From Brachycybe producta (lineage: Eukaryota; Arthropoda; Diplopoda; Playtdesmida; Andrognathidae), in contig JAUPFP010000001.1 in NCBI GenBank assembly GCA_036925085.1, positions 11,547,854 to 11,611,853 on the forward strand: a stretch of 64,000 bases of DNA, read 5' to 3'. The notes under the pieces were generated by a model. It made no database searches and was not told the DNA's origin. It saw nothing but the letters and a program-made list of their open reading frames with translations. Shown in pieces: positions 32,026 to 42,184 of this stretch; position 1 is the stretch's first letter; each line of letters starts with the position of its first letter. Both the position numbers and the translations under genes were made by a program.

Positions 32026-32212
32026 CGCCAATGTTGCTAGAGAAAGATGGGGTCGTTACAAAATGAAAAAACGAAAAAGTTAACATTAATTGACAATTTA
32101 GGTATAGATATGGTTGTGTATAATGTAGATTGTTGAGGTCAGCACCTTCTCTGCAATGATCTTGATCTGCGAATAATCCAGGTTGAATTCGGTCCAAAAG
32201 TCAAGTACGGAT

Positions 32213-33106
32213 TTACCCATGGCCGCGGCTCCCGAACCACAGTCTGCGAACAGCCCACTCCCTGATCCCAAACTTTGGTGTATACTTATCATTGTCGAAC
32301 GCAAAGCACCCCTCGTATATCCGACCCTTTCCTTCACGGATAGAATTGTCTTGATCGATGTCGTTAGTCTCGTAACGAACAGTAGGGTCGATGATGGCCT
32401 TTTTGCCTTTAGGGTCGATTGCCACGATATCGCTGAACCTAGAATTGCCTTCTGAGTCGACCGCATATACCTCCTCAAAACATACAAGGCCTCTTCCACG
32501 TAGTAGATTGGTGATTTGATGCTTAACAGAATGGTGGCGAGATGTTATTAACAGGTTGTTCATAGGACAGCTTCCAGTCACATGACTAATGGTTTCTTTC
32601 TCTCTGTTGCACTTGCGACAGAGGGCGGAAGATGTTTGAACGCCTGGAACACCATTAAGGTTAGCGTAGCCATAATTAAGTTTGATAGCAGCTGTCCATT
32701 CCGAGGACGACATTCCGTTCTTGTTACAGATGAAGTCGTTGCAGGCCATTTGTTTGGAAGTGTACTGCACCTCGGCCCTGATAGTTGTATTTACACCATT
32801 TCTCGAAGGGTTTTGCCGCAGATGCAACCTCATAGATTTTGTATTGTCACCTTCTACATTCAGAGATTGTTGACAGGTCGTATTGTCACCTTCTACATTC
32901 AGAGATTGTTGACAGGTCGTATTGTCACCTTCTACATTCAGAGATTGTTGACAGGTCGTCATCTCACTGCAGAAATTGGCTGTCGCCTGTAGCAGATCAT
33001 CGTTCACTCTGGAAAGTTTTTTTGCGATTGCGTAATGCTGTAAAAACACCTCCCAAGTAGTCCGCAGTAAGCCTAGACCCCGGAGACGACATGGAGCGTA
33101 GAACAT
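32213..33106 (-). pseudogene. R2-like LINE C-terminal domain with restriction-like endonuclease
   Basis: 297-aa frame. RLRGLGLL start, then a CCHC motif C163-x2-C166-x8-H175-x4-C180, then the endonuclease core with D226 (FSDIVAI) and D240 (AIIDPTV), spacing 13 as in the PD-x(12-14)-D motif; the Pro of PD is Ser here. A 13-residue unit TTCQQSLNVEGDN is repeated three times at residues 50-88. Confidence 0.82.
32841..32957. repeat. 39-bp tandem repeat, three in-frame copies
   Basis: Units start at 32841, 32880 and 32919 and look identical. 39 bp is 13 codons, so the LINE frame is kept. Found within the R2-like protein upstream of its endonuclease. Confidence 0.92.
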
Positions 33107-33377
33107 TTTGCTGTTTGTTCGTGTATGGGGGCCCTATGATGTCTTTAGCCGTCCGCCTGATTATGACGTCAAGGCCTTCTGTCACATATTTAGGTATTTT
33201 GTTAATGGGAACTGCTTGCAGAGAGTACGTGAGCATAGGGAATATGTACTGGTTAATAATGCTGAGCTTTTGGTCAGGTTTTAGAAGAGAAGAGGTTGAT
33301 AAGAGATTTAGATTGTTAGTGATAGTCTTGATGGTAAGATTGTTGAACACTAGTTCTGTAGTAAAGGTGCATACCAA
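32997..33377 (-). pseudogene. R2-like LINE RT thumb region
   Basis: 126-aa frame with SLLKPDQKLSIINQYIFPML and GLDVIIRRTAKDIIG, the segment after the RT palm in R2-type proteins. Frame changes again into the next piece. Confidence 0.7.
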
Positions 33378-33469
33378 GTATCGGATCCGGTTGTTTGCTG
33401 TAATGCCTTGTATACTGCTCTGGTTAGACAGGATAATGGGTTCGGTGACGAGGATGCCCTTTTTGATAG

Positions 33470-33825
33470 TTATGGCTTGGCTTTTTTAGGGTTAATATGG
33501 AGTCCAATTTCACTGAACAGGTCTTGAACGAGCTCAATGATTCTGACTGCTGATCTCACGCTTCTAGCTGTCACTGCCTGGTCATCGGCAAATCCCATGA
33601 GGCTGAGAGCTTTATGGCTGGCGGATAGTTCATATCCGTACGTGTTCGCAATGCTGTCGTCACAAATGTCAAGGTAGATAAAGTTAATCGCCATGTTAAA
33701 CAAGAGTGGAGAAAGTGGTCCGCCTTGAGGTACACCGCAATTGATGGATCAGACTGCTTGATCAACCGGTCAGTCTGCTTCTTCCTGAGCTGGATCCTCA
33801 CTAGATTGTTGGTGAGTAGACCCAT
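33470..33825 (-). pseudogene. R2-like LINE reverse transcriptase, second part
   Basis: Across two frames: NLVRIQLRKKQTDRLI, then CGVPQGGPLSPLLFNMAIN and LMGFADDQAVTARS (the FADD catalytic box), and GLHINPKKAK. These are RT blocks 4-7. Continues with thumb-like sequence at 32997-33377 (YIFPMLTYSLQAVPI). Confidence 0.85.
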
Positions 33826-33840
33826 TACTAACTCGTGCAG

Positions 33841-34764
33841 CTATGGAGAGATGCCATGAGCCAGGAGTGAGTTTCCAATATGGTTGTGACCAACACTATC
33901 AAAGGCTTTAGTGACATCGAGGAAAGCCACTGTGCAGTCCTGTTTTTTCGATTTTGCATCAAGGAGGCAAGCATTGACAAGTCTAGAATTAAAATGACAT
34001 CCAGGCACACCATTTATGAAGCCCCTCTGGTTGTGGTCGAGGTCCATCTGAGTACGCAAAATTTTCTCGAGCGCCTTTTCAATCACGCGGCGGATAACCG
34101 AGTAAATGGTGATTGGACGCCAGTTGTTTATATCTTTGGTATCACCACCCTTATTGATAAGGACCATACGGCCCTCTCTTAAACCAAAAGGTACGAAAGC
34201 AGTATGAAGCATAACATTTGCGATGGATTTGGATACTTCTAGTTGTCTGATGGTTTTTACTAGGACGTGATCAGGACCGGACGATGAGTCTATGGAAATT
34301 TTCCTTATTTGCTCGCGGATGTCTTTGTCCGTGAGGATGACATCACGTTGCTCAGGTTTGGTACATGTGTGCGAGTGGGTTGCATTGTTCTTAATTCCAA
34401 ATATGCCACTAAAGTGATTGTGTAATGACTGTAGATTCGTTTGGCACTGTTTTGACCTATCTGTAATCATTACCTCACGGACTGCCCTTTTGCGTTTGTT
34501 GTAGTAACAGTATTGCATTAAGTCGTAACGGTACTGGTCTCTCCGATGCTGCATTGCCTTGGTATCGGTCCTGTAGGGATTAGACGAGCGTGATTGTTGG
34601 GCGGATACCTTGCATTTAATCTGTCTGCGGAGTTTGAAAAACTTCACAGCGGGATGCTTAGGACCCGGGAGTTTTTCATTGGCTTTGCATGAAAATGCAA
34701 AAAACTGAGACGTAGTTGTCAAAAGTATGTGTAACAATCGTATCCTGTGACTCGTAGCACGCAA
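33841..34764 (-). pseudogene. R2-like LINE reverse transcriptase, first part
   Basis: 307-aa frame with SSGPDHVLVKTIRQ, MVLINKGGDTKDINNWRPI, and TVAFLDVTKAFDSVGH, RT blocks 0-3 including the first catalytic Asp (FLDVTKAFD). Breaks by frameshift at about 33835. Confidence 0.85.
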
Positions 34765-34777
34765 AAGTAGACTCCCA

Positions 34778-35326
34778 CTACTTACATTCTTTGATAAGAT
34801 CTGTATTGAGTACGGCTTGATTCTTTCCCGTCTCCTTATTAGTGACTGTATTGCCTGAGGGGGGCCCCAGCCGCTTTGATATTGTACCCGCAGATTGTAT
34901 ATTTGCTTCTTTTGAATGCCGGCTGTGATGTATCTTCATGCCTTTGATGGACTTGAAGGTTTGGTTGCAGATGCTGCATGTGGCGGTAGCAGCTGTTACG
35001 TTCACGTTTTCAGGGGGTGATAACGCAGGTAGTCCTGTGTCAGCTGCTATGTCCTTGGGGAGTATATACTTGTCCGCTGTGTTGCTCGGATTCAGGTGGA
35101 GCTGAGGAAGGACGGGCTTCGCAGAGCCAGGGCATCCGATGAACAAGGATGTATGGGAAGTGAGGCCATCGTCATCCCTACAATTGATGGGGAGTGCTAT
35201 AGGATGAGAGACGTTATCGATTGATGGGGCCTGACTACGACCGATGTCCTCGGAGTGCATGAGTGTGTTCCTAGTGACACAAGGTGACACAAAGTGACAC
35301 AAGTGATTCACAGTAAAGTTATACAT
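34778..35326 (-). pseudogene. R2-like LINE N-terminal region with C2H2 zinc finger
   Basis: 182-aa frame. A zinc finger of pattern C-x2-C-x12-H-x3-H at residues 117-137 (CSICNQTF ... KIHHSRH) is the DNA-binding finger usual in R2-superclade proteins. The 5' end of the frame lies in a GTGACACAA triple repeat. Stops shortly before the RT frame begins in another phase. Confidence 0.75.
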
Positions 35327-35344
35327 GACAAGCCATTTTAGTTT

Positions 35345-36619
35345 TGTGATGACCCCAAAAATTCTCCTGGTAACAGTGCCTGTGACGTCACACTGACGTC
35401 ATTGCCTCTGTTCTCTACTCTCTTTAGCCTTTTAGTTCTTGGAAATGAGAATAAATGTATGGTATGTGATGTTGCTATGGCAACGAGAGCCATATATATT
35501 CTGCTTAAGGGTTAAATGGGTTTTATGAAAGCATGTCCTTTTGAGGCCGATCTTTTTACCACCAATTAAAACTGAACACTTCAAACTTTAATTACTTTCT
35601 TTTCCAATTAAAGTTCTCTTTTCGTTTTAGACTCTTTTGTATTTTCGAATATTTTATTAATATTGCATAGCCCAACATTGGAACATTGAGCATAGCAATT
35701 GAGTGTTTTAATGTCTTTTCTGTGGTTACCATAGCTTAACATTGGGACCCGGAATTCATTATTCATTTGAATATTGTGTAATGATTGGCCAACTTATGTC
35801 ACATAACCAGTGCTTGCATGTGTATATAAGTTGGGCTCTCATAATATTTGATGTCGTTCCTTGTCCGATAGTTCAGCCAGAGGCTATGCCCGGTTGAGAG
35901 TCTGCTGTTTCTGATATGGTTCAGCCGAAGGTGGAATGCTCGGTTGAGATTCTGCTCTGCACTCTGTTATAGGCGACCAGAAGCTATGTGCCTGGTTACA
36001 CCTGGGTTTTGATTCCTGAGGGTCGTCAGAGAGAGCTACTGCCAGGATGATGCAGCGAAGCCACTGATAAGGGATCATTGGACAGACAGATGGATGCAAC
36101 AGACAGAACAGACAAAATGGAAATGCAATAATGAAACCAACAACGTTACAATTCACGTGCGAAGAAATCTGGGAACATTTGACAGAAAGGATCAACATAA
36201 TAGTAATGCAATGCTCAAATCAATCTTATAATTAAAATTGGCTGTATTGTGGAAACTCCACCTGAGATCTGTAAATAAAAGATAACAGAAACACATGGCT
36301 TTGTCATTCTTTCAATAAGCCATATAGGGTCAATGCCATTGGTTGAACGAGTGGGTAATTTGCATAGGCTGCACTGAAAAGAATAGTTGACAGCTGGTTT
36401 TCCGTCCCCTAGAGAAGCTAGAGGACTACCTTGTAGTGTAGCGGTAGTCCTGGTAAGGGGCCTGCCTGCGGTTATTTGGAAAGGTATCATCTGCTCTTTT
36501 CTAGCAGACGATGCTTTGGTCGGTATTACGAGTAACAAGCGTCTGCAAAACCGTCTGCTCTTTCCTAGCAGACGACACTTTGGACAAAAATACCAGATCA
36601 AGAAGGTAGTTACTTTACA
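35345..36619 (+). repeat. Solo LTR, family related to the Gypsy element
   Basis: 1275 bp starting TGTGATGACCCC and ending ACTTTACA, flanked by the 4-bp duplication GTTT (35341-35344 and 36620-36623). Its first 150 bp align with the start of the intact Gypsy LTR (TGTAACGACCCC), including paired CREs (35383-35390, 35394-35401), an X-box GTTGCTATGGCAAC (35471-35484) and later a TATA-like TGTATATAAG near 35819. Near the end it has two TCTGCT...AGCAGA hairpins like the one in the Gypsy LTR. Formed by LTR-LTR recombination. Confidence 0.88.
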
Positions 36620-36659
36620 GTTTCTACCTGCATTTTACTGGACACCTAGAATAGAATAG

Positions 36660-37594
36660 TGAGACGTTTGGGCCCGCCGCTTATTTTCGCTTCTTAGCGC
36701 TTTCGTTTTTTTATGGGTCTTTTCATGTAACGTCACCCTGTATTTTGCTTGGCTTCTGGGCCACTCGGTACTTTTGGTACCAAGTGACCCAGATTTCATA
36801 TTTTGATGTTGACCTTTTCATTCCCCCTCGTTTTTTTTCTCTTCCACATGGGTGGATTTTTATTAATTTTTAATTCATTTGTTTTCGTTTTCTCCTGTTA
36901 TGCGATAACAGGAGATGAATCATGATTTTGGCCAAACAGATCAATCCGTTGATTGGTCTGTTTGGGCCAAAATATTAAATTAACCAATAATAAAATTAAG
37001 TTTGTGCTCTGAGAATCCGACTTCTGGGTTCTCAGGGTATAAAAAGAGTTGATTTTATGTATTCGAGAGAGATTTCTAAAATACTGAAGCTATGCCCGAT
37101 TTTGGCTAGGTTCTTTTCATTATTATTTTCAAGTTATATTTTTATGTGTTGTGTTCAACCAGTTCGCTTATTTTTTATATTTTTATACGAAATAAATCTT
37201 CGATTCTATTTAACTTAAACAGTGGTGATCTTACTTGTTCAACTAAATCTTTTTGCGATTGTGTATTTCATCGTTCTATTGCAGCTCTTTACCATTTGGA
37301 TACATCACGACTCCAAACAGATGCAAACCTGCAATGCACGAGAGTAAGTATATTTCACATGATTTTTAGGGCAGATTTACGGACGAAAGTCCGAGAGATA
37401 CAGAGACTAAAGATCCTCAAGACTGTGAAGTCTTTTGCCAGAGACTAGTGAGGACATAAAATAGACGTTATATTGGTCTAGTCCTCCCGGGCAGGTGGAA
37501 TTAGTGACTTAGCCACTCACTATCAATACGAGTGTAAACTTGCTCGTATTAACTTAAAAGAGCAGATACTACTAGGGGAAAAAGGTCCGTCACA
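36660..37594 (+). repeat. Second solo LTR, different family
   Basis: 935 bp from TGAGACGTTTGG to CCGTCACA, flanked by ATAG (36656-36659 and 37595-37598). Contains a TATA box GGTATAAAAAG near 37038 and AATAAA near 37191 in the right order for plus orientation, and several good hairpins (around 36765-36805, 36890-36915 and 36922-36975). Confidence 0.72.
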
Positions 37595-37598
37595 ATAG

Positions 37599-38379
37599 AA
37601 TCCTCAAAATCTAGTAAAACATGGATAAAAATGAAAAAGACTTGCCATAATGCACGTGATTGTCCACCCAGTGTCGTTCCCTTAGTTATAACGGTCTAAG
37701 AGACGTTTTTTGTATGTCTAGAATCTAGATATGGTCTAGACGATGTCAGCAAAGGATGTCAGTTGTCACAATTTGGTTTCAGTTTTATTTATGACTTGTG
37801 TAAGATTCGCCCATTATAAAGTAAAAAAGGTGGTACAAGGTTCTTTTTTCTATTTTAATATTCCTGTTGTTTTCGATATTTTTTAAATTTTTGTTCTGAA
37901 TGTTGCTGTAAACTGAAACTTTTAACAAAGGGGATAGTATACTCTTTCCTTTAACATGGACACCAATAAAAATTTCGATATGACGGTAAGTTCTTTCCTT
38001 ATTTCTTGCAAATTACTTTCTTGAGTATCGCGAAATTTTCTAGAAATAAACATAAAAGTACGTAGTTTCACCCAGGCATTGTTTTTGTAATGTCCCTGGT
38101 TGTTGGTTAGTTTTCAGTGTTTTATTCTGAAACCTACATTGAATATTTGGAGTGAATTTTTTTAATAACAAATGAAAAACAAACAAACAGGAAGAATATT
38201 TAATTAAACAATGATTGATTATAAAACTACCTATTTTTATCTGTATTTTTTTAAAAATTCACGAAAATTTCATAGTGAAATTTTGCAAGAAATAAGCAAA
38301 AGATCTTAATGACATAGCGAAATCTCCATTGGCTTCCATGTTAAAAGTTTCGGTTTTACATTAATATTCAGAATAAATA
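37599..38379. other. Gene-free stretch
   Basis: AT-rich; no coding frame, element end or RNA gene recognised. Confidence 0.4.
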
Positions 38380-40861
38380 GTCCAGTCAATGAATGCTTAA
38401 AAAGGGGGTGTAGAGGACATGGTCAGGAACAGAATTTTTGACTTCAGGGCTGTGTTTGGAGTAGTTAAGTGGTAAACATACTAAAAGTCCCTGGACCTAT
38501 GAGGTGAGCAGGGTACAGGGGGGGCACATAGAAGGTCACTTTTTTGGTTTTTTGCTTATATCTCGAAAATGGTGCATCGTTTGGAAAACGTTAGTCTATT
38601 CAAAATGAAAGCTGAGAATATTTCCTACAAAATTGTTTCTATTCATTTTTTTCTATTAATAGCATTCGAGATATCCGCTAGTGAAAATAGCAAATTTTCG
38701 AAAAAACGTTTTTTTGCCTTAGCTTTTCGACAAACGTTGCTTTCTAGCGCCTCAGCCCTTAGTTTTACATCAATCTCCTCACAGTGGAAGTTGTAAATGT
38801 AATTGTAGTTTAAAATGAGTTATTATTTGTTATTTTATCTTCAAATGATCAAAAGTTATACCAGTTTAAAGTGTTCAGGAAATTTTGAGATTCCGAAACT
38901 TTATCGTTATTTAAGGGTTAGATCTTTGCATATAAGCTGTAAATTATGTATATACACCATGGAACCTGTGAAGAAGATAACTGTATAACAAACAACTATT
39001 ATTAAAATTACATTTATTAAAAATCCAATCACATAAAGGCAAGCATTGTCCATGTAATGGCAAAGACATTGTTTGACTACAATACTGTTAATTTTAAGTA
39101 TCGTAATCAAAATGTGAAAAAATGACAAACAAAAAGGTTTTCAGTGTAATTGTTGGTTTTACAAGAACTATTCATACGAAAATGTTGTTGTTTTGGCTCT
39201 CTTGGGGCGGGAGGGTCCGGCAATTGGCTCAGGAGGTGGCTCCTGACCCTGATCTTTATCTATATTTTCTTCTACCTCTGTTTTTATATCTTCAAAGGAT
39301 GTGGGTAGGTGCTCTATCTCTTCATTATCCAACACGGGGATGCCTTTGAGACAATTCCACAGGCAGCTTTGGCATAGAGGAAAACCGTTTCTTGAGACTT
39401 TCCTGCACCCACATTATTTGGTGCACTGGTAGAAAATTATTTTCAAACTTTCTTCTGCTGCTGCAAGGTCTTTAGTCTGCTTTGTGCTCTCAGGGTGTAG
39501 CTTGTTTCCTAACCAGAGCTGGACCTGGTGATACATTCTGAAGGAATGCTCCTTCCTTTACTGGGGTGCCATACCATATCAAGATACATTTGTGTCCAGC
39601 TTCCCCAACCTCAGCTTGTGATGAGGAGGGGCTGGAGAGGACTTTCAGCTGCTTTGCAAATGTATGAGTGTTTCTGGTAAAGTTTGATGAAAAAAAAGTT
39701 TACTTTTCCAAAATGCTGCAGACGTTGTGTCAGAGCCTGTGAAGGCATGTAGGAACAGAATGTCTTTCAGTCTTAGCTGCCACATCTGTTGAGTAGAGTA
39801 TACATTGGTCTTGACTTTTCCTCGACCAGGTTTCACAAGTAAAATGTCTCGGTCAGCTGGAGTTTTTGCCATTAGAAGAACTGTCAGGTCAACGTCTTCG
39901 CCAATGACAGCAACCGTGGTTGTTTCTGATATTTCTATGGCTGTTGTCACAAACAACATGTCAGCATTGTCTGATGCTTGAAGAATCTCAATCCCATTGT
40001 TGTGGAGTTTTGACCTCAGCAAGTCAATCAGTCTACTTTTGTTGAGCTCATTAGAGAGGAATTGTCTTGCTTCATTGTCCCTGTTTAGCTGCCTTTGTGC
40101 TGTTCACTGAGTTGGCATACCCATTAAAACTACAGTGTAGCTCCTCCCAAGATAGTGACTGTTGACGAATTTCACATATCACTCATAAATGGTGGAAACT
40201 GAGGATCCTCTTTGTTATTACATGTACTGTACATGCCTTTACGTGATTGGATTTTTAATAAATGCAATTTTAATAATGGTTGTTTATTGTACAGTTACCT
40301 TCTCCCCAGGTTTCACGGTGTAAATACACAATATACAGCTTATATACAAAGATGTAACCCTTAAATAATGAGATGTCGAAATTTGCCCGAAAATTTCAAA
40401 TTGCTATACCTTTTGATCAATTGAAGATAAAATAACAAATAATAACTCATTTTAAAGGGAATTTAATGCTATACAACTTCTATTTTGAGGACATTGCTGT
40501 AAAACTAGGGGCTGCGGCACTAGAAGGCAAAGTTTGTCAAAAAGTGTGAGGCAAAAAAGCCTTTTTCAAAAGCGGATATCTCGAATGCTATTGGGAATAG
40601 AAAAAAATTAATAGGAACAATCTTGAGTAAATTATATTCGCTTTTATTTTGAATAGATCAACTTTTTCGTTATGACGCACTGTTTTCGAGATATATGCTA
40701 AAACCCAAAAAAGTAACCTTCTACGTGCCCCCTGCACTCTCCTCACCTCGTATGTCCGGGGACTTTTAGTATGTTTACCTCCTAACAACTCCAAACACAG
40801 CCCTGAAGTCAAGAATTCTGTTCCCGACCATGTCCTCTACAACCTCTTCGTTGACTGGATT
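38380..40861. mobile_element. DNA element with 650-bp inverted repeats
   Basis: Left arm 38380-39067 and right arm 40209-40861 are inverted copies: GTAGAGGACATGGTC, ACTTCAGGGCTGTGTTTGGAG, ATCTCGAAAA and ATTCGAGATATCCGC occur in both. Divergence about 15-20 percent by eye. The 1.1 kb interior encodes a decayed PIN-like protein on the minus strand. No TSD could be fixed because the outermost ends are diverged. Superfamily unknown. Confidence 0.7.
39645..40022 (-). pseudogene. PIN-like (XPG/asteroid-type) protein fragment in the long-TIR element
   Basis: 125-aa frame with SDNADMLFVTTAIE, VIGEDVDLTVLL, LLVKPGRGKVKTNVYS and LFLHAFTGSDTTSA. The D-x-D-L and GSDTTSA motifs recall the PIN/FEN-like domain found in many uncharacterised, transposon-linked invertebrate proteins. 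Truncated at both ends; upstream Met is arbitrary. Function unknown. Confidence 0.5.
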
Positions 40862-41054
40862 AAAACACAGAAAACAAAAAACGACGAGGAATATTAAAAA
40901 AACTAATGCATGGATGTGAACTTCGGTACTTTTTTCTTTATTTTTAGAGGCACTTATTGGACATAAGGTCAATTAGTTTCAAACTGGCCAATTTTTTATT
41001 ATCTAAATCTTAGATCTAAATTAAAATTACTCAGCAATGAGAAACGTTTCCTTA

Positions 41055-41182
41055 GGCCTTGTTTCCATTGGGCCACAAATTTGAACTTCATGAAAATTTG
41101 AGCTGGTAAAAAATAGAACAAACATATCCCCACATGTTCTATTTTTCACCAGTTCAAAGTTTTGCCCCAGTTGAAAAAGGCC
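41055..41182. mobile_element. Short Harbinger-like MITE
   Basis: 128 bp with ends GGCCTTGTTTCCATTGGG and, in reverse, GGCCTTTTTCAACTGGGG, flanked by TTA on both sides (41052-41054, 41183-41185). Inner arms GCTGGTAAAAAATAGAACA pair as well. Confidence 0.72.
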
Positions 41183-42030
41183 TTAACATTGAAAGATTTC
41201 AGCAATATTCATTATATGTAAAATGTGTTGTAATGAAAGATAATGCTCTCGTTACCTTCAGGTAGCTATTACATAAAAGTAACATTAAAATGACATCATT
41301 ATGACATACTACATTGCATTGTGCTACAAGGCACCTGCTGTGACCTCATTTTGATGTCAATGTTGTTATAGGAAGATAACGAGGGCTAGCTTACACTGTC
41401 TAGTTACTCCTAATTAACTTCAGATTTTATTCTATCACTTAAAAAGTTTTTGTTTGTATTTTATTTTCTATGGTATGGAAACTTTTTATTTCTAATTAGT
41501 TTTAAACTGGCAAAATTTTGTTCATATGTTTTAAATTAATTTTAAATTTTCTAAAATTACTTAGTAATGAGAAAAGTTTCCTTACCATTGAAAATCTTAT
41601 AAAAAGAGTAGCTTTAGTGTTGTATTTGATTGTCACATGTTTTATTTTTAATTTCTGTAGCATTAGATGAGTTTTCCATGGTTAATAGGGTTTCCATTAC
41701 CGGTCACCTTATAGTATTACCGGTTTTTCGGTAATGTTTGTGGGACGGTTTTTGAACCTTGTTTAAAAATAAGACCTTTTCAAAAATTATATAAATTGAG
41801 CACATAAAGAACAATACTTTTATTGCATTTTGCACTTTACTACACTGTATTGTAATTAAGCGATTGTCAGGCGATTTCTTGCAGTTTTAGTAACACCATA
41901 TAATAACACTCATTTGTCTCGTTGTCATCTCAAAACAAGAGGCACATGTATCTAGGCTCTTAAATGCATTTAAATAATCAAGTGTGCACTAGACATGTAG
42001 AAAATTCAATCCTTAACTTCTTACATTCCT

Positions 42031-42168
42031 TTTTACAAAAGATATGTAGATGACATCATTACTGCCATACCTTCCCATGAAATAGATAATGTTTTAAATA
42101 AATTTAATGCTTTTCATAGTAGACTAATATTTGCTTATGAAAAAGAAGTCAATAATAGTATTATATAT
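42031..42168 (+). pseudogene. Possible Penelope-like reverse transcriptase fragment
   Basis: 46 codons without stop: FYKRYVDDIITAIPSHEI, then FNAFHSRLIFAYEKE. RYVDDI followed by an H-x-x-L-x-F segment resembles Penelope-like RT around its catalytic Asp pair. Very short, so tentative. Confidence 0.45.
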
Positions 42169-42184
42169 ATATTAAAAAGAAAAG

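Larger units (their letters stand above)
20599..32060 (-). mobile_element. Full-length Ty3/Gypsy LTR retrotransposon
   Basis: 11,462 bp, flanked by the 4-bp duplication AAAT (20595-20598 and 32061-32064). LTRs of 1097 bp at both ends start TG and end CA and appear identical over their full length by direct reading, so the insertion is very recent. From the 5' LTR leftwards: primer-binding site, leader, gag (526 aa), a -1 frameshift signal, pol (protease, RT, RNase H, integrase and a long C-terminal extension), 3' UTR, a G-rich polypurine tract, 3' LTR. All parts look intact, so it may still be active. No env-like membrane protein is seen. Its length is large for Gypsy, mainly because of the Pol extension and long LTRs. 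Confidence 0.97.
30964..32060 (-). repeat. Gypsy 5' LTR
   Basis: 1097 bp, reading TGTAACGACC to ATCTTGCA on the minus strand. It carries, in transcription order, two TGACGTCA sites, an X-box-like GTTGTCATAGCAAC, a TATA box, AATAAA, an 82-bp tandem duplication (31332-31495) and an AGCAGACGA hairpin. It is the transcription start for the element. Confidence 0.97.
32065..35340 (-). mobile_element. R2-superclade non-LTR retrotransposon, decayed
   Basis: Minus-strand series of frames covering an almost complete R2-like protein: C2H2 zinc finger, RT, Cys-rich and restriction-like endonuclease domains (pieces listed separately). About four frame breaks. The 3' UTR (32065-32212) is cut by the Gypsy insertion; sequence left of 20599, with AATAAAG and a TTC-rich tail on the minus strand, probably continues it. 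The upstream side abuts a solo LTR at 35345. R2-type elements use target-primed reverse transcription; the target of this one is not evident and no rDNA is nearby. Confidence 0.85.
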
